A DNA stretch of 64,000 nucleotides, taken from the NCBI GenBank assembly GCA_033977485.1, contig CM066983.1:111443580-111507579 (forward strand), written 5' to 3'. A program made the translations under genes and the position numbers. Of this stretch, positions 22,897 through 34,858 are shown one piece after another. Each line of letters opens with the position of its first letter. Within the stretch, counting starts at the first letter, position 1. Under the pieces are notes generated by a model that saw only the letters and a program-made list of their open reading frames with translations, was not told the DNA's origin and searched no databases. The DNA is from Hydrangea macrophylla. Taxonomy: Eukaryota > Streptophyta > Magnoliopsida > Cornales > Hydrangeaceae.

Positions 22897-24112
22897 TATT
22901 ATTACATTTGACACTTTAATCAGAGCGGGGTGGATTTTAATTGGAGGTATTTCAGTTATCATCTCCGTCCCAATTCCTAGAGGATTTTTATTTTCATTTA
23001 CCAAACCCACTCCTATTCCTATAATACCTCCTTCCAAACCATTCCATTAAAAATGGGACGGGACGGAGTTCTGGCGGATCGGAAATTTTTGCCATCTCTA
23101 AGCTGCATTACTCTAACTGCATTATGTGATTCAATCAAAAAGCTTGGACCTTCATTTAACACGATATCTGAGCTTCATTTGAAAAGCTTGGACCTATAAT
23201 ATGGGCCTGGAAGTCCCAAGCCGAGGAGTGTCCAAGCTCGGCTTGGAACTAGGACCAAGATTTCCATTTAACGTCCCAATAGCCGGGCCAGAGTGAGCTT
23301 CGGGCTGAGTTGTGACCGGCCCAAACAGTAGTTCTCTTACAAGAACATTAGTTACATTATATACTTTGAAATTAGAGTTACCCTAAATGAGTCGGGTAAT
23401 GTTAGGGACACAAAAGGGTCACAAAGAGATACTCACAAAATGATGTAACATTCCATGTGGCAGTAGGATCCACCACACTTAACTCAATCTATGAAATACC
23501 ACATACATATTTTTGTGAGCATATCTTTATGACCCATTTTGTATCCCAAGCATTACCCTTTATCTACAATTTAGACATGACATTGCTTGTGGATATGAGA
23601 ATTAACATGGTACGAGTGATAGATACATTTTCTGGTATTTTTTACAAACCGAAAAAAACTCTACAATGTATCCTTTGTTCGAGTAAATATTGGTTCGAGT
23701 AAATATTGGGTATCACAGGGATGCCAGGTAAGATTTTATCCACTCTCACAGGTTTCAAAAATTTGTTGATATGGAGAAGATTTTTGGTAAGTTGGAGAAG
23801 AATTCCCCTGAAATAAGGGGCCAGATGAATTCATACACACTAATATTATACAACCGTTGCAATAAATGTTTTTTCCTGCCCCTCTCTTCCGTAATTGTCA
23901 CCCTTCTCTGTCCCTCTCTTAAAAGTAAATATTCAATGCAACAGGGATACCACGTTAGCAAAATAACATACTCACATGCCTGATGTGGATGAGATTTTTC
24001 CTAGAAATAGGGGGTGTAGATAAATAAATAAAGGGTTCAAATTTGCTTGTTATACTACGTTAGCATAATAACCGTTACAATAAATATTTTCTCCTCTCTT
24101 AGCCCCTATTTA
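22897..24112. other. No gene; rearranged repeat remnants
   Basis: Around 23130-23330 AAGCTTGG/CCAAGCC motifs and GGCCGGGCC-type sequence recur, resembling decayed transposon ends. Two opposite short frames at about 23755-23983 have no family support. Confidence 0.45.
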
Positions 24113-24121
24113 AACCACAGG

Positions 24122-24608
24122 TAGGGGTGGCAATTCTTGACCCAACACGGCAACCCGACCCGACACGGCACGACACGAAAATAAACGGGTTTGGGTGACC
24201 CATATAAGGGCACGGGTCATAAACGAGTCGACTCGTTTGACACGATTAATAAACGGGTTGAAGCGGGTCAACCCGTCTAACCCGTTTAACCTGATTAAAT
24301 ATTTAAGTGCAAATGGGGCATTTTTTTTGTAGTGCTAAAAATAGTTTTTAATAATCTGGAAGTCTAAAATACAAATAATATAAATAAGAATTAAAAAAAT
24401 AAATGTTTTTTTAAAAAAATTTATTTAAAAAATATATATAAACTTTTTTTTTTGCTCACAAAAAAAGAGTAGTTACTAACTTACCAAACAAGTAAATTTA
24501 TATATAATAATTTAAAACTAATGCAATAAAAAAAATTAATAACTAATAAGGGAAGGAGAGAGGGAGGAAGCTGGAGCCTGGAAGCAGTCATGCATCAAGC
24601 ATTACATT

Positions 24609-24678
<70 letters not shown>

Positions 24679-25573
24679 GGAAGCCAGCCCGAATTGCTAG
24701 ATTGGGAGGGAGACAAATTAGTCAATTAGACATGCAAATACAACTGTTAATCTTGATCCTTGATGGATGACAAGTGAAGAAATTTTTTTTATACAGTTAG
24801 TAAAAATAATATTTCTTCTTATTCATTTTGTTTGGATGTGCTTGGGTGTTAAGTTTATAATAGTTGGATATTTTTATATTTGTAGTATTTTGGTATTTAA
24901 GATATATGTGTTAATAATTTATACATTTGATGGAAAACTTGTTTGTGTTCATAGTCGGGCTATAAACTTTTTTCGAATACCAAGTCGCGCTAAACGGTCG
25001 GTTTTCTTAAAATTTCCTACAACAAAAAAACCGATCCGACCCAAATTGGCAAAATCGACCAAAAGGCGAAAAAATCGACCGTACCGATCACTTCGGTTGG
25101 TTTTCAAAACATGAAGGAAAAAAAAAAAAAGAAAAAAAAAAGCGAATTAAATAAAATAAAAATTCGAACTGAACCGAACAGATGACACTCTACACGGGTT
25201 AGACGGGTGACCCGTGTATGGCCCGACACGATTATGACACGTTAAGAATGATACGATTATGACCTGACACAACAATGACCCGACACGATAATGACCCGAC
25301 ACGATTATGACCCCCAAATTGGCAAAATCGACCAAAAGGTAAAAAAATCGACCGAACCGACCACTTCGGTTGGTTTTCAAAACATGAAGAAAAAAAGAAG
25401 TGACAAAAATAAAATAAAAATTCGAACCGAACCGAACAGATGACACCATACACGGGTTAAACGGGTGACCCATGTATGACCCAGCACGATTATGACACGT
25501 TAAGAATGACACGATTATGACCCGACAATTACCCGACACAATTATGACCTGACACAACCCGATTGCCACCCCT
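24122..25573. mobile_element. Non-autonomous transposon with TAGGGGTGGCAA ends
   Basis: Ends TAGGGGTGGCAATTC and GATTGCCACCCCT are inverted and flanked by AACCACAGG / AACCATAGG (24113-24121, 25574-25582; 8 of 9 match). Subterminal CCCGACACG repeats are abundant. A 273-bp tandem duplication starts at 25041 and 25314. An AG run and a poly-G tract lie at 24611-24677. No transposase frame remains. Confidence 0.8.
24647..24677. repeat. Poly-G tract (31 G)
   Basis: Thirty-one consecutive G follow an (AG)n run. Homopolymers of this length are prone to sequencing and assembly error, so the true length is uncertain. Confidence 0.7.
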
Positions 25574-25935
25574 AACCATAGGAAATCAGCCAGCCAAACA
25601 AACAAACAAACCTTTTGTCTATCAACAATGAGTGATGCTCTTCATTCTACATCTCACAATCATAACCATATATTTTATTGGCCAAAACACATTACACTAA
25701 ATAGTAGGGTACTTGTGGATCTTATGATCATATGGGTCACTATTGCACATAAACATAAGGTCAGACAAATCAGTGATTCACACTCTGTATGTTTTTATTC
25801 ACATTTTACAACAAAAGATTAGGAATTTAGGATCATGATTAATAAAATCCCTTATTAAATTATCTGGTTGTGACACGTTTAATATACAATAGACAGTGTT
25901 TTAGGGTGTACCATCCTCGGTCCTCCACCAGATGA

Positions 25936-26763
25936 TCATCTAACACCACCACCCAGCTTGATCAGAAGCTCCCACAGGCGTTGGATCTCGCCGAACACGT
26001 CGTCGCTCGGAAGCTGATACCGGCAGCAGGGACACGTGTTCCTCTTCCTCAGCCATGGCAATATGCACATCCAATGAAACAAATGCTGACATGGCAATTC
26101 ACACACATCTCTCCCTTCTCTCATCTCTTCCTTACATATCACACACTCTCTCCCACCACCCTCCACTTCCACCGATGGCAAAGCAACCACCGCGGCCACC
26201 GATGCAGCCACCTCCCTCCCCTCCTTCCCTCCACCACAGCCCATTACATTCACAAACCTCCGGCACTTCCCCACCACCTCAATATATTGAATCAAAGTTG
26301 CAACATTCGAATCTACAAGGCCAGACAAGCTTAACATGGTATCAGAGACTTGTTTACAGAGAAGGACACGCCAGGTGTCTGGTGGGGTCTCGAGTGCTTT
26401 TGGGTTGTGTTGCCGGAGTTCGCAAAGCAAGAGGAGGAGGAGGACGGCGTCGAGGTCCCGGAGCTTGATGGATGTGGCGGAGTAGATTGGTGGGGTGGTG
26501 TTGGTTTGTAAGAAGTAGGTGAGGTGTGAGAGGGTGAACAGGAGGTGGCGGGAGATAAGGAGGGACTTGTGGTGGAGAGAGAGAGAGTCGAGGTGATGGA
26601 GAGAGAGGATGAAGAGGGTGGGGGAGGAGAGAAGGGTGGTGAGGCGGCGGAGGTGGCGGTGGAAGAGGGTGGAGATGGAGTGGGTCAGATCTGAGAGTTG
26701 GGGAGGGGTTAGGGTGGAGAGGGCGGCCATGATTATGGTTTCGGTGGAGTTTGGATCTTCCAT
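25936..26763 (-). CDS. SGR9: RING-H2 E3 ubiquitin ligase SGR9
   Basis: A 275-residue, intronless frame on the minus strand. It matches SHOOT GRAVITROPISM 9 along its length: the start MEDPNSTETIIMAALSTLTP, the SIKLRDLDAVLLL helix (about 98-112), and the C-terminal RING-H2 with C207, C210, C225, H227, H230, C233, C244 and C247 visible. Family knowledge: SGR9 sits on amyloplasts in endodermal statocytes and loosens amyloplast attachment to actin so that they can sediment, making it a factor in shoot gravity sensing; E3 activity is expected from the RING. The protein ends just after a conserved EIQRLWELLIK helix. All zinc ligands are intact and the frame is undisturbed although transposons lie within 400 bp on both sides. 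Codon use is GC-richer than the surroundings. Confidence 0.92.
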   Translation of the reverse strand: MEDPNSTETIIMAALSTLTPPQLSDLTHSISTLFHRHLRRLTTLLSSPTLFILSLHHLDSLSLHHKSLLISRHLLFTLSHLTYFLQTNTTPPIYSATSIKLRDLDAVLLLLLLCELRQHNPKALETPPDTWRVLLCKQVSDTMLSLSGLVDSNVATLIQYIEVVGKCRRFVNVMGCGGGKEGREVAASVAAVVALPSVEVEGGGRECVICKEEMREGRDVCELPCQHLFHWMCILPWLRKRNTCPCCRYQLPSDDVFGEIQRLWELLIKLGGGVR

Positions 26764-26982
26764 TAATTATGGGATCGTGTGCTAGCTCTAAGGACTTGAA
26801 TATGGGGAAGTGTTTGGGAACTTTTGGGCTTTTTGAAGTGAACTTTGTTGACCCAATCGATCACCATAAGTCAGCATAATAAAAAATAAAATAATAAATA
26901 AAAAAAGAAGATCACCATAAGTTCCTTAATTTGACCATTCTGTCCCTTGTTGTATATACATAATATTGCTATAATCATAAGT

Positions 26983-27644
26983 AGGACTGTCAATTGGGCC
27001 GGGCAAGCCCGAAGCCCGATTGTTCGGCCCGCTGAATTTTGGGCCGAGCTTTATATAGGAGTGAGTCGGGCCGAGCTTGGACAAATTTTTAAGCCCAAAC
27101 TAGTTTTCGGGCCGAGCTCGGGCTTATATAAGCTCGGCCCAATATAAGCCCGGCCCTTACCACTATATGTATATGTATAAAAAAATATAATGCAAAAAAT
27201 GTATAATGCATATGTTTACATATATATAATAGATATAGTTGTGATCAAAATTTGAACAATATTCCCCTAAAAAACACATCATTGGATTTCACAAAAGTGA
27301 CAAAAATAAGAGTTTTTCATTTTTTAACATATCCCAAACTTTTGTTTTTCCCTTTCTGGCATACCCATATAAACTTCTTTTTTGGGGTCATAGAACATTA
27401 AAAAAAAAAAAAAAACTGGAGTGAAAGTCAAAAAATTTCTATACCCCATTTGTTTCTCTCTTTGAATCAATTAATCGAGCTAGGCCCGAACTCGGCCCGA
27501 AGCCCGTTTTAATATATGGGCCGAGTTTGGGAATAAAGAGTGTGTTTAAGAACGGGCCGAGCTTGGGCTTGGGAAGGTAATATTTATTTCGGGCCGAGCT
27601 CGGGCAACACTAGGCCCGGCTCATAGGGCCCAATTGACAGGCCT
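26983..27644. mobile_element. Non-autonomous transposon, 10-bp TSD
   Basis: Ends AGGACTGTCAATTGGGCC and GGCCCAATTGACAGGCCT are inverted. AATCATAAGT flanks perfectly at 26973-26982 and 27645-27654. Subterminal GGGCCGAGCTCGGGC-like motifs occur on both sides of an AT-rich core. Related in style to 5314-6163. Confidence 0.88.
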
Positions 27645-27928
27645 AATCATAAGTCTGATTTCCAACATAATGTGGCAACCGAGACCATAATATCGTGGTT
27701 CTCAAATTTGACTCACAATTGAGGTTGCAACGAAAGTATTTAAAATAACTTTTGATAAAAATTCAAGTAATCCCATTGCCGCATCCACAATCGGTATAAA
27801 AATTTGACAACCACAATATTGTTCCTAATTAAAAATTTAGGTGATGCTATTCATAGCTGAATGTGGTCCTATTACCAACACCATTCATAATCAAATTGGA
27901 GACCATAATATTACTATATTATAACTAG

Positions 27929-28042
27929 TAGGGGTGAAAGCGGTTCGTTCGGTCCAATTTTTAGTCAAATTGATCGGTTCAGTTTTTACACTGTGTGAAA
28001 TTTTTAAAGCCGATCAATTCGGTCGGTTTACTTGCACTCCTA
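27929..28042. mobile_element. Small hAT-like MITE, 8-bp TSD
   Basis: Ends TAGGGGTGAAAGCGG and the imperfect complement TTACTTGCACTCCTA carry subterminal TTCGGTC / GGTCGGTTT motifs. ATAACTAG flanks perfectly at 27921-27928 and 28043-28050. 114 bp, no coding. Confidence 0.85.
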
Positions 28043-28050
28043 ATAACTAG

Positions 28051-29721
28051 TATACATTACAGTGAAATTGGAGTAATGGAACGGAGTATACACAGAATTG
28101 ACAAAAAATAAAATAAAAATGACAATGAATTATGAGGAATTGGAAAAGAATCAAGGGATGCAAATGGAAATTATCAAAGTCCTACAAATATTAGAGACCA
28201 TCACACATGGGAATTTGGTAGCAAGTAGTCATTGGGAAGGTAAAGATGGTGGCGTACAAAAGAAGGGAGTGGCTAGGCATGTTGGGTTTTTGTCCACAAG
28301 TATGTGTCCAGTTCAGACACGTTTGGCACTCCTTTTCTTTTCATTATCACTGTTTCGACTGTGATTAATAAGGCCAAACACAATAAGAAGAAGAGAAGTA
28401 AACAACCCATTGGGGCCCATACATGGACTCTCTCTATCTCTATTGTCCCTACAAAGCAGCATTAATAATGCAAATTTTGCAACTTGGTCCACCGTGCTAC
28501 ACTGCACTTATCAAGGGCACTTTGTCACCCTCCTAACTTACATTCCCCACCTTCATCTCTGAATCATATATTCTTTGGACTTTGGGCACTGTGGTGGTTC
28601 TGGATGGCAAATCATGACCATTCTACCTATATACCCTAATGCTTTGTTTGGTTTAGGAATTTAGAGAAGAAAAAGGAAAAGGAAAAGGAAAAGGAAAGAA
28701 GAACGTTAGAGAAAACTACTTCTCTAATATTTTATTCATGTTTAAATAACAAAAGACATTAAAAATCAAGAAAAAGTGTTTTTCTTAGTATTTTCTTTTC
28801 TTTTCCCTCACTAATCCATGAAACAAACAGAACTTTCACAGATACTATTGTTTACTACTTAGACGTCCTTAAACATGTATATTGGTTGCCCAAAATTCAT
28901 GCGGAGTACACGTGACACTCTGAACTTGACTATGTTCCTCCAATGTGTGAAGGTTATCATTGATCAAGATTCAACTGGTCTTCTGGGGAGAATTAATAAT
29001 GCTAGGCTTCCAAAATTAATAATGTTATATGTGAATTAATAATGGTAGGCTTCCAAAATTAGAATCCCAATATAGTTCTCAAATGCTTTAACAGTTGTAT
29101 CACATACCACAAATTTGGAAAGCATAGCAGTACTCCCTGTGAATTGTGGGGGTAGAGGTAATGTTAATTACTGTGAAGCACTGCAATTAGTACGATATAT
29201 AATATGATGTAACCTTAGGGGAGACATAATGATATGTTTGGGGGACCAAAGCAAAGCACAGAATAATAAAACTGTTCCAAAGCCTTGAGTTCTCAGCAAA
29301 ACAGAACATAGGATCCTAAAGAAGCCTCTCTAAAGAGCCCAAAGAAATTTTCCTCCTTTGTAGAGAGAACTCGGAGTGAAACATGTCACCATTATAGTGT
29401 TTAATGGCTTGCAGAGACACTTTGGACCACAACACGCAATTACGTGGACAATATTGCACTAGAAAATGACTGTTTTTACCTCTCAATGTCTTTACAAGTT
29501 GTTATAATTAAGCACAACCGAATTTCTGAGACATTAAATCATGGCCATGGGAGTATAATGAAGGTTTCCACAGCTTAGGGCGGTTCATTTGCTGTTAATC
29601 AAACAGTTAAAATAATTAAAACCTCTTTTATATTTACCTGTATACGAGTTGATGTGAGCCCTGATGATCGAATAAAAATCCAAACGTCTCTAGTGGGTCG
29701 AAGCAAATTCGAAGTGATACG
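28051..29721. other. No gene recognised
   Basis: Frames are short. A GGAAAA repeat lies near 28675-28695. A weak inverted pair (TTGTTTGGTTTAGG near 28648, CCATGAAACAAAC near 28817) could be an old MITE. The right end adjoins the 3' end of the PPR pseudogene. Confidence 0.45.
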
Positions 29722-31181
29722 TCACAGAGTCCGTTGATCCAATTCTTCTACAAATATCCTGATAATGTGAGTCAAAAAAGGCCCTTGTATTTGGGTTGTG
29801 GAAATCTGAATTATTCCTTGTTTGGGGAAATTAAAACCATCAATCTGTTGATTTGTTGCTGAATCACAAATGCTTTCCTCATCAAATTCATCCATGAAAA
29901 CATACCCTTCTTCTCTCATCAACTCCAGCAATCTGTGTAACATCCCATATATATCTTCACTTTTTTCAGTCGATACATCTTTGGCTATAAAACTTTGTAA
30001 CCCTCCACTAGTTTCAATCCAGCTACTACCGGAAATTTTCTTCAACCCAATATTCATCTTTTCCCTAATCTTTTCAGCTTCCTCCCATCTACAAGCTCGC
30101 GAAAATAAATTGGCCATAATGATATAATTTCCCGTGTTTTCTAGCTCAATCTCAAACAAATGGTTACACACAAACTTCCCAAGTTCAACATCACTAGAAA
30201 CCGCAACTTCATTAAGCAATGCCCCCAAACCTTGGCACTTGGTTCTATCGGCATTTTGGAAATGAATTCTGCTGCTTCAGATAGCTTCCCCGCTCGGCTT
30301 AGAACTCCTACCATATATACATGCATAGTGCTCAACCAATGGCTCAAATTTCGGAAAAATGGCATTGAAGATCTCCCAAGCTTTATCTACCACTCCAGAA
30401 TGAGCACAAGCTACTAGGACAGTTGTGGAGGTAACAATGTCAGGGCAGGTCCCACTGTTCAGCGTATTATCAAAAAGACTAAGTGCTGCATTAGCATCTC
30501 CGTGGGCTGCATATGATGAGATTATAGCTGTCCAAACAATCACACTCGTATCTTTTGATTGATCAAAAATTCTGTGTGTCCCCTAAAGAAAACCCAAATT
30601 TCTGTACATATCAATAATGGCAGTTGCTACATATGTATTCCTATCAAAATGGTTTCTAATAGAATATGCATGTATTTATTTCCGTCCTTTCAGATTTGAA
30701 AAACATGTAATCGAAAGAAGAGCGCTAGAAAGTGTCACCGTGTTTGGCCTTAAACCGATTGCCTGCATCTCATGAACTAATTCCAGAATTCCCTCATGCC
30801 GGTTGTTCTGAACCATTCCTAATATCACAACATTCCATGTACTCAATCCCGGTCTTTTCATTTCTCGGAAAAGATTCAGAGCTTTGTCAACAAACCCATG
30901 AATCATATAACCAGAAATAATGGCACCATAAGTTATTTCATCTCTTTCACTCAGCTCATCCAATAGTTCCCTAGTATAATCCAAGCTACCACATTTGGCA
31001 TACAATGCGATAATTGAATTACAAATTGAAAGATCCATTTCAATTTTGATTTCAATAACAAATTGACGAACTTCCATTCCAAGAACAAGATCATTAGACT
31101 GGGCACACGCTTGCAAAACACTGAGTATTATAACCTCATTTGGTCTTAAATCTTCCAAACTCAACATTTCCCTATACAATC

Positions 31182-34100
31182 TGTAGTGACCCGGAAAATT
31201 TTAAAGCGCATATTAAAATTTATTAGTTCTTTTTCGTCAGAGAAAAATACCAGTTTTGGAATTGGCACAATATCTTTATTACCTGTGTGTGTCAGCACGT
31301 AAGCTCAACACACACAAGAATTGTTGAACTTGGGCCCAAAGAAAAACTTGTGCAGTGTGTGCGTGTGAGCAGTGTGTGTGTAAAGGGCTTAGGCTTGAAG
31401 CCTCTTGGAGGCCAAGCAACATATTTTGTATATATACACACACCTCTCACTCTCAACAACTACCTCTCTATCTCTCAACTCTCTGCCTCTCTCGTTTCTC
31501 TCTCTCTCTCCCACAGTTGATACATATATATATATATATATGCAGTGATATATATAGTTACTTATTAAAAGAGTTGAATCCAAGCTTTTGGGAAATCAAA
31601 TTAGTATTGGAATTCTTTATAGCTCTCTGAAATTCGACTTTTGGGTAAGTTTTCAAATCAATTCCACATATTGATTTCAGTTTATATAGCACTGTAGATA
31701 TATATGTAGATAGTTACATGTATATATACAAACACATATACATTCAAGGAAATTCATGGGTTGATTTTAAAATCAAAGCTTGGATTCATTTTCTCTGCAC
31801 TTCAATGTTTTGTAATGCTAGGTAAGATTTTAACATCAATTTAAAGTTTGAATTTAGTTAAATTGTAGAGCTGCTGCTATACATATATATATATATATAC
31901 GGATTATATATGTACATCGTTAAGGGTCCAAAAATAGCGAACAGAAAAACAGTCACAGAAATTTGATTTCTTTATATCAATTGAAAGGTCTCGATCCCAC
32001 GAGGCTCCATTTCGAATTTTAGAAGCTAATTCGCAACGGTTGCGACGAACGAACAAATTAAAGTTTTGTCACCGTTCGGTTTTTCAATAAAATCGAGAGC
32101 TGCGTTTGATTTCAATAAAATCTGATTTCATATTTGAAATCTACGCGGAAAAAGGAAGAGATTCATATATTGGAAGTCCTGTTTTGGTTACATTTTAAAA
32201 ATGGGTAAAAACCAATCCTTAATTTCAAAACAGGGGAAAAAGAAAGAAGAAGACGACACTGTGACATCTCGCGCGCGCAACCCTCGCGGCCCGCGCGCGC
32301 GACCAGGCATAATTTTGAAAATTATTGTTATATAACCCCGTGACCCTTCTGAACACTTTCCGCGCGAGCGACCCGCGCGAGCAGTCCGCGCGAGCGAGGT
32401 CCCGCGCGAGCGGCCCGCGCGCGCGACCTCGGGCAGTTTGTTGAAAGCTCCTGTTTTCTTATACTTGAACCAGTTTTGAGTTAAGGGACCTTATACCCTA
32501 TGCTTTAAGAGTTGTACCTTACTGTAATAGTAGTTATACTTGTGCTTAGAGGTGTTGTACCTCACTGATATACGCGCATCATTGTATATCACGATTTGTA
32601 ACAGATTGAGCAGTTCCGGTTTCTGTTCTGATTAATTTTTCAGTCTCTCCTCGGTGAACGGTAGTTCCATATAACCCTCAATAAAGTTGTATAACATGTT
32701 TAATAGTGTACTTACATGTTTACTTGATCTGTGATGCTTTAAGTGTTTACTTGAGCTGCTATGCCTTAAGTGGTTACTTGAGTTGCTATGTGTTTACCTG
32801 AACGATTTCAGCATGTCTATTGTGTTGCTTTAAATTAAAAGCATGGATTGATAATCTGCCTTATGAAATATTGAATATGTCTGGATACTTAGAGCTCACA
32901 TATGTCATAACATTTCATAAGCATGCATGATCACGAAAATCACGAAAATGATTTTGGGATGAAAGACCTTAAAGGCTTTCGATTTTGAAAAAAAAGGGAA
33001 GGTCTTAGAGACTTCCAGGTTTTGAAAAGGGAAGACCTTAGAGGCTTCCATGCATAAAACCCTCTAGGAGGGATTTTGTTTTGAAAAGATAGAAATCCCG
33101 GATTTGTGGGTAGGCATGTGAGATGGGTACCACTAGGAACTCGAATTGCGGGATGTGCTGCAAGAAACCCCCGTAACGGTAAAGGCTAGGCCTCCGTGTA
33201 ATTCGTAAGGCCCAAAGTCCCGCACGTTTGAGGCTAGGCCTACGTGGATGGGAAGCCCATGGTTCGGGTAATGATATTGATGATCGAGGGTGAGTGTTTG
33301 AAAATGCACGAAAAGTGATTTTCATACATGACATTGACATTCATTGCACTCACGCATGTTATATAACAGATGTTATTGTGCGGTTATATGACTATACGAG
33401 CCCTTTGGCTTATGGACTATCAAACCTTTCTTTCATGTGATATAGATAAGGGTAAAGCCCCCGAGAATTGATGAACTTCCGCTTTGTTTGAAGGTCGAGT
33501 TATGGGATTTTAATTTAATTGATGGTTCAAAGAGCATGTTATGAATTAATTGGACAAGTGTTAGTCCACCTGCTTTTAAATAGCATGATAGCTTAACTCT
33601 GATTTTTCGTTGCTTATCTTGAAAATGATTTGTTTCAAGAAGGGATAGTTTTCAAATGAAAACCAGATTTCTGTTTTACGAATGCTTTCCAAATCGGAGT
33701 AGAGTTTACTCGTGAAGATCCCGTTTGGGAAAGAAATTGTGGGATCGTGATACTGTATATTCATAAAAACCTTGGGTTTTTATTTTAAGAGTTTCTAAAG
33801 CTTGAGAAAAAGATCATTGTATTAATTTTGATATGTGAAGCCAAATTCGAGTTTCTATTTAAAAGTTGTTTTATAAAATTTGAGAAGGAGCATGATAAAT
33901 GTTTATCAGATCGGTATGTTTTCTGCTGCACTGTTGTTCATTTGATGAACCGATAGAGAATTTCTGTTAATGTCTTTTAAACTGCAAGCAAAGCTTTTCA
34001 AAAGACTAGTTGAATGCTTCTGCGATTGTTCTAATCAGATCTGTGAATCTTTAAAGATTTTGATTCCCTATTAAAGATTTAAAGAGTCTATTCTATGCTT

Positions 34101-34366
34101 CCGCAGTAACTCTCGGAGTCTAGGACTCGAGGCATTGTAAAATGGTATCAAAGTTTTAAGGTTTTAAAGTTGAAATGTTTCAGAGCTTTGGAGTTTAAAT
34201 AATTTTAAAGTTTAAACGTTGGTTTTTCTAAAAGAGAATTTTTCAGGTAAGCTTCGGGTCTAGGACTCGGAGCATTACGATTATGTTCAGTCCGTTCCAC
34301 TCTTGGTTATTGTATTATTATAGTTAGCACCCCCTCGCCTGCGGGACGGCGGAGCGGGGCGCTACA
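31182..34366 (+). mobile_element. 3.2-kb LTR-like insertion, probable Ty3/gypsy solo LTR
   Basis: Begins TGTAGTGACCCGG and ends GGGGCGCTACA (TG...CA, inverted TGTAG/CTACA). CAATC is duplicated at 31177-31181 and 34367-34371. No gag or pol frame is present, so it is best read as a solo LTR left by recombination. The size, the TATA-like TTTGTATATATAC near 31428 with a CT-rich leader, and the GGTACCACTAGG / GGCTAGGCCTCCGTG segments suit long chromovirus (Tekay/Del-like) LTRs. It interrupts the PPR frame. A non-autonomous TE of another kind is the alternative. Confidence 0.7.
32269..32434. repeat. CpG-dense tandem repeat inside the LTR
   Basis: Repeats of CGCGCGAGCG, CCGCGCG and CGACC make a block much richer in CpG than anything nearby, placed in the first third of the LTR and downstream of its TATA-like box. 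Confidence 0.8.
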
Positions 34367-34741
34367 CAATCTCTTGCAGTTTTCATAAAACCCACCTTGA
34401 GAATACCCAATCATCGAATTCCACAATACAATATCTCTCTCGTTCATGGTATCAAAGTTCTCGCCAGAGCAATATCATCACACCTTAGGTAGCAAGTAAC
34501 CAAAGCATTCACAACAAAGATATCAGAATCAAACCCACTTCCAACAACAAAACAATGAAACATCCTAGCAAATCTTGGGTCCGGATACAAATATGGCAAC
34601 GACTTTAACATGGATGTAAGAGTAAAATTATCGGGTTTTGTAGACGACGATGACAAAGATAAAAAGGATGAGACTAGCTTAAGTGCTTCAATGTGCATAT
34701 TGTGAGATGAGTACCCAGTGAGAAGGGCGTTCCAAGAAAAT

Positions 34742-34858
34742 GTGGCGACTCGTATTTGTGTTTTAATTTGAAAAGAAATTTAAAATAGTTTCTTCATTTT
34801 CCTTTTAAAATTAAGTGGCGACTCGTATTTGTGTTTTAATTTGAAAAGAAATTTAAAA
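34742..34858. repeat. 44-bp direct repeat at the PPR break
   Basis: A 44-bp unit starting GTGGCGACTCGTATTTGTG and ending AAATTTAAAA occurs at 34742-34785 and 34815-34858. The PPR homology ends exactly where the first copy starts. The GTGGCGACTC motif is reminiscent of primer-site regions of gypsy elements. Confidence 0.85.

Larger units (their letters stand above)
29722..34740 (-). pseudogene. PPR (E-type) pseudogene split by an LTR insertion
   Basis: Minus-strand fragments join into a pentatricopeptide-repeat protein, the class of organelle RNA-binding proteins, ending in an E-type tail (KKISGSSWIE, then FIAKDVS). It most resembles At2g37310-type proteins from memory. Fragments: TFSWNALLTGYSS through ARTL at 34735-34444, then a frameshift, MNERDIVLWNSMIGYSQ, then the insertion at 31182-34371. 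It resumes YREMLSLEDLRPNEV (31179), runs through typical 35-residue repeats to 30676, meets an in-frame TAA (KGRK stop IHAYS) and a TAG near 30583, then two frameshifts near 30290-30370. The 5' end is missing: homology stops at about 34740, next to a direct repeat. At least two stops and three frameshifts plus the insertion make it non-functional. Confidence 0.88.

Noticed and set aside
22513..23037. 174-residue frame on the minus strand
   Set aside because: It lies almost wholly within a foldback MITE, with repeated internal segments arising from the arms.
25147..25605. 152-residue frame on the minus strand
   Set aside because: It runs through the tandem CCCGACACG repeats of a transposon; its internal repetition mirrors the 273-bp DNA duplication.
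28641..28832. Possible Harbinger MITE
   Set aside because: Ends match only loosely (TTGTTTGG versus CCATGAAACAAAC) and no duplication is visible.
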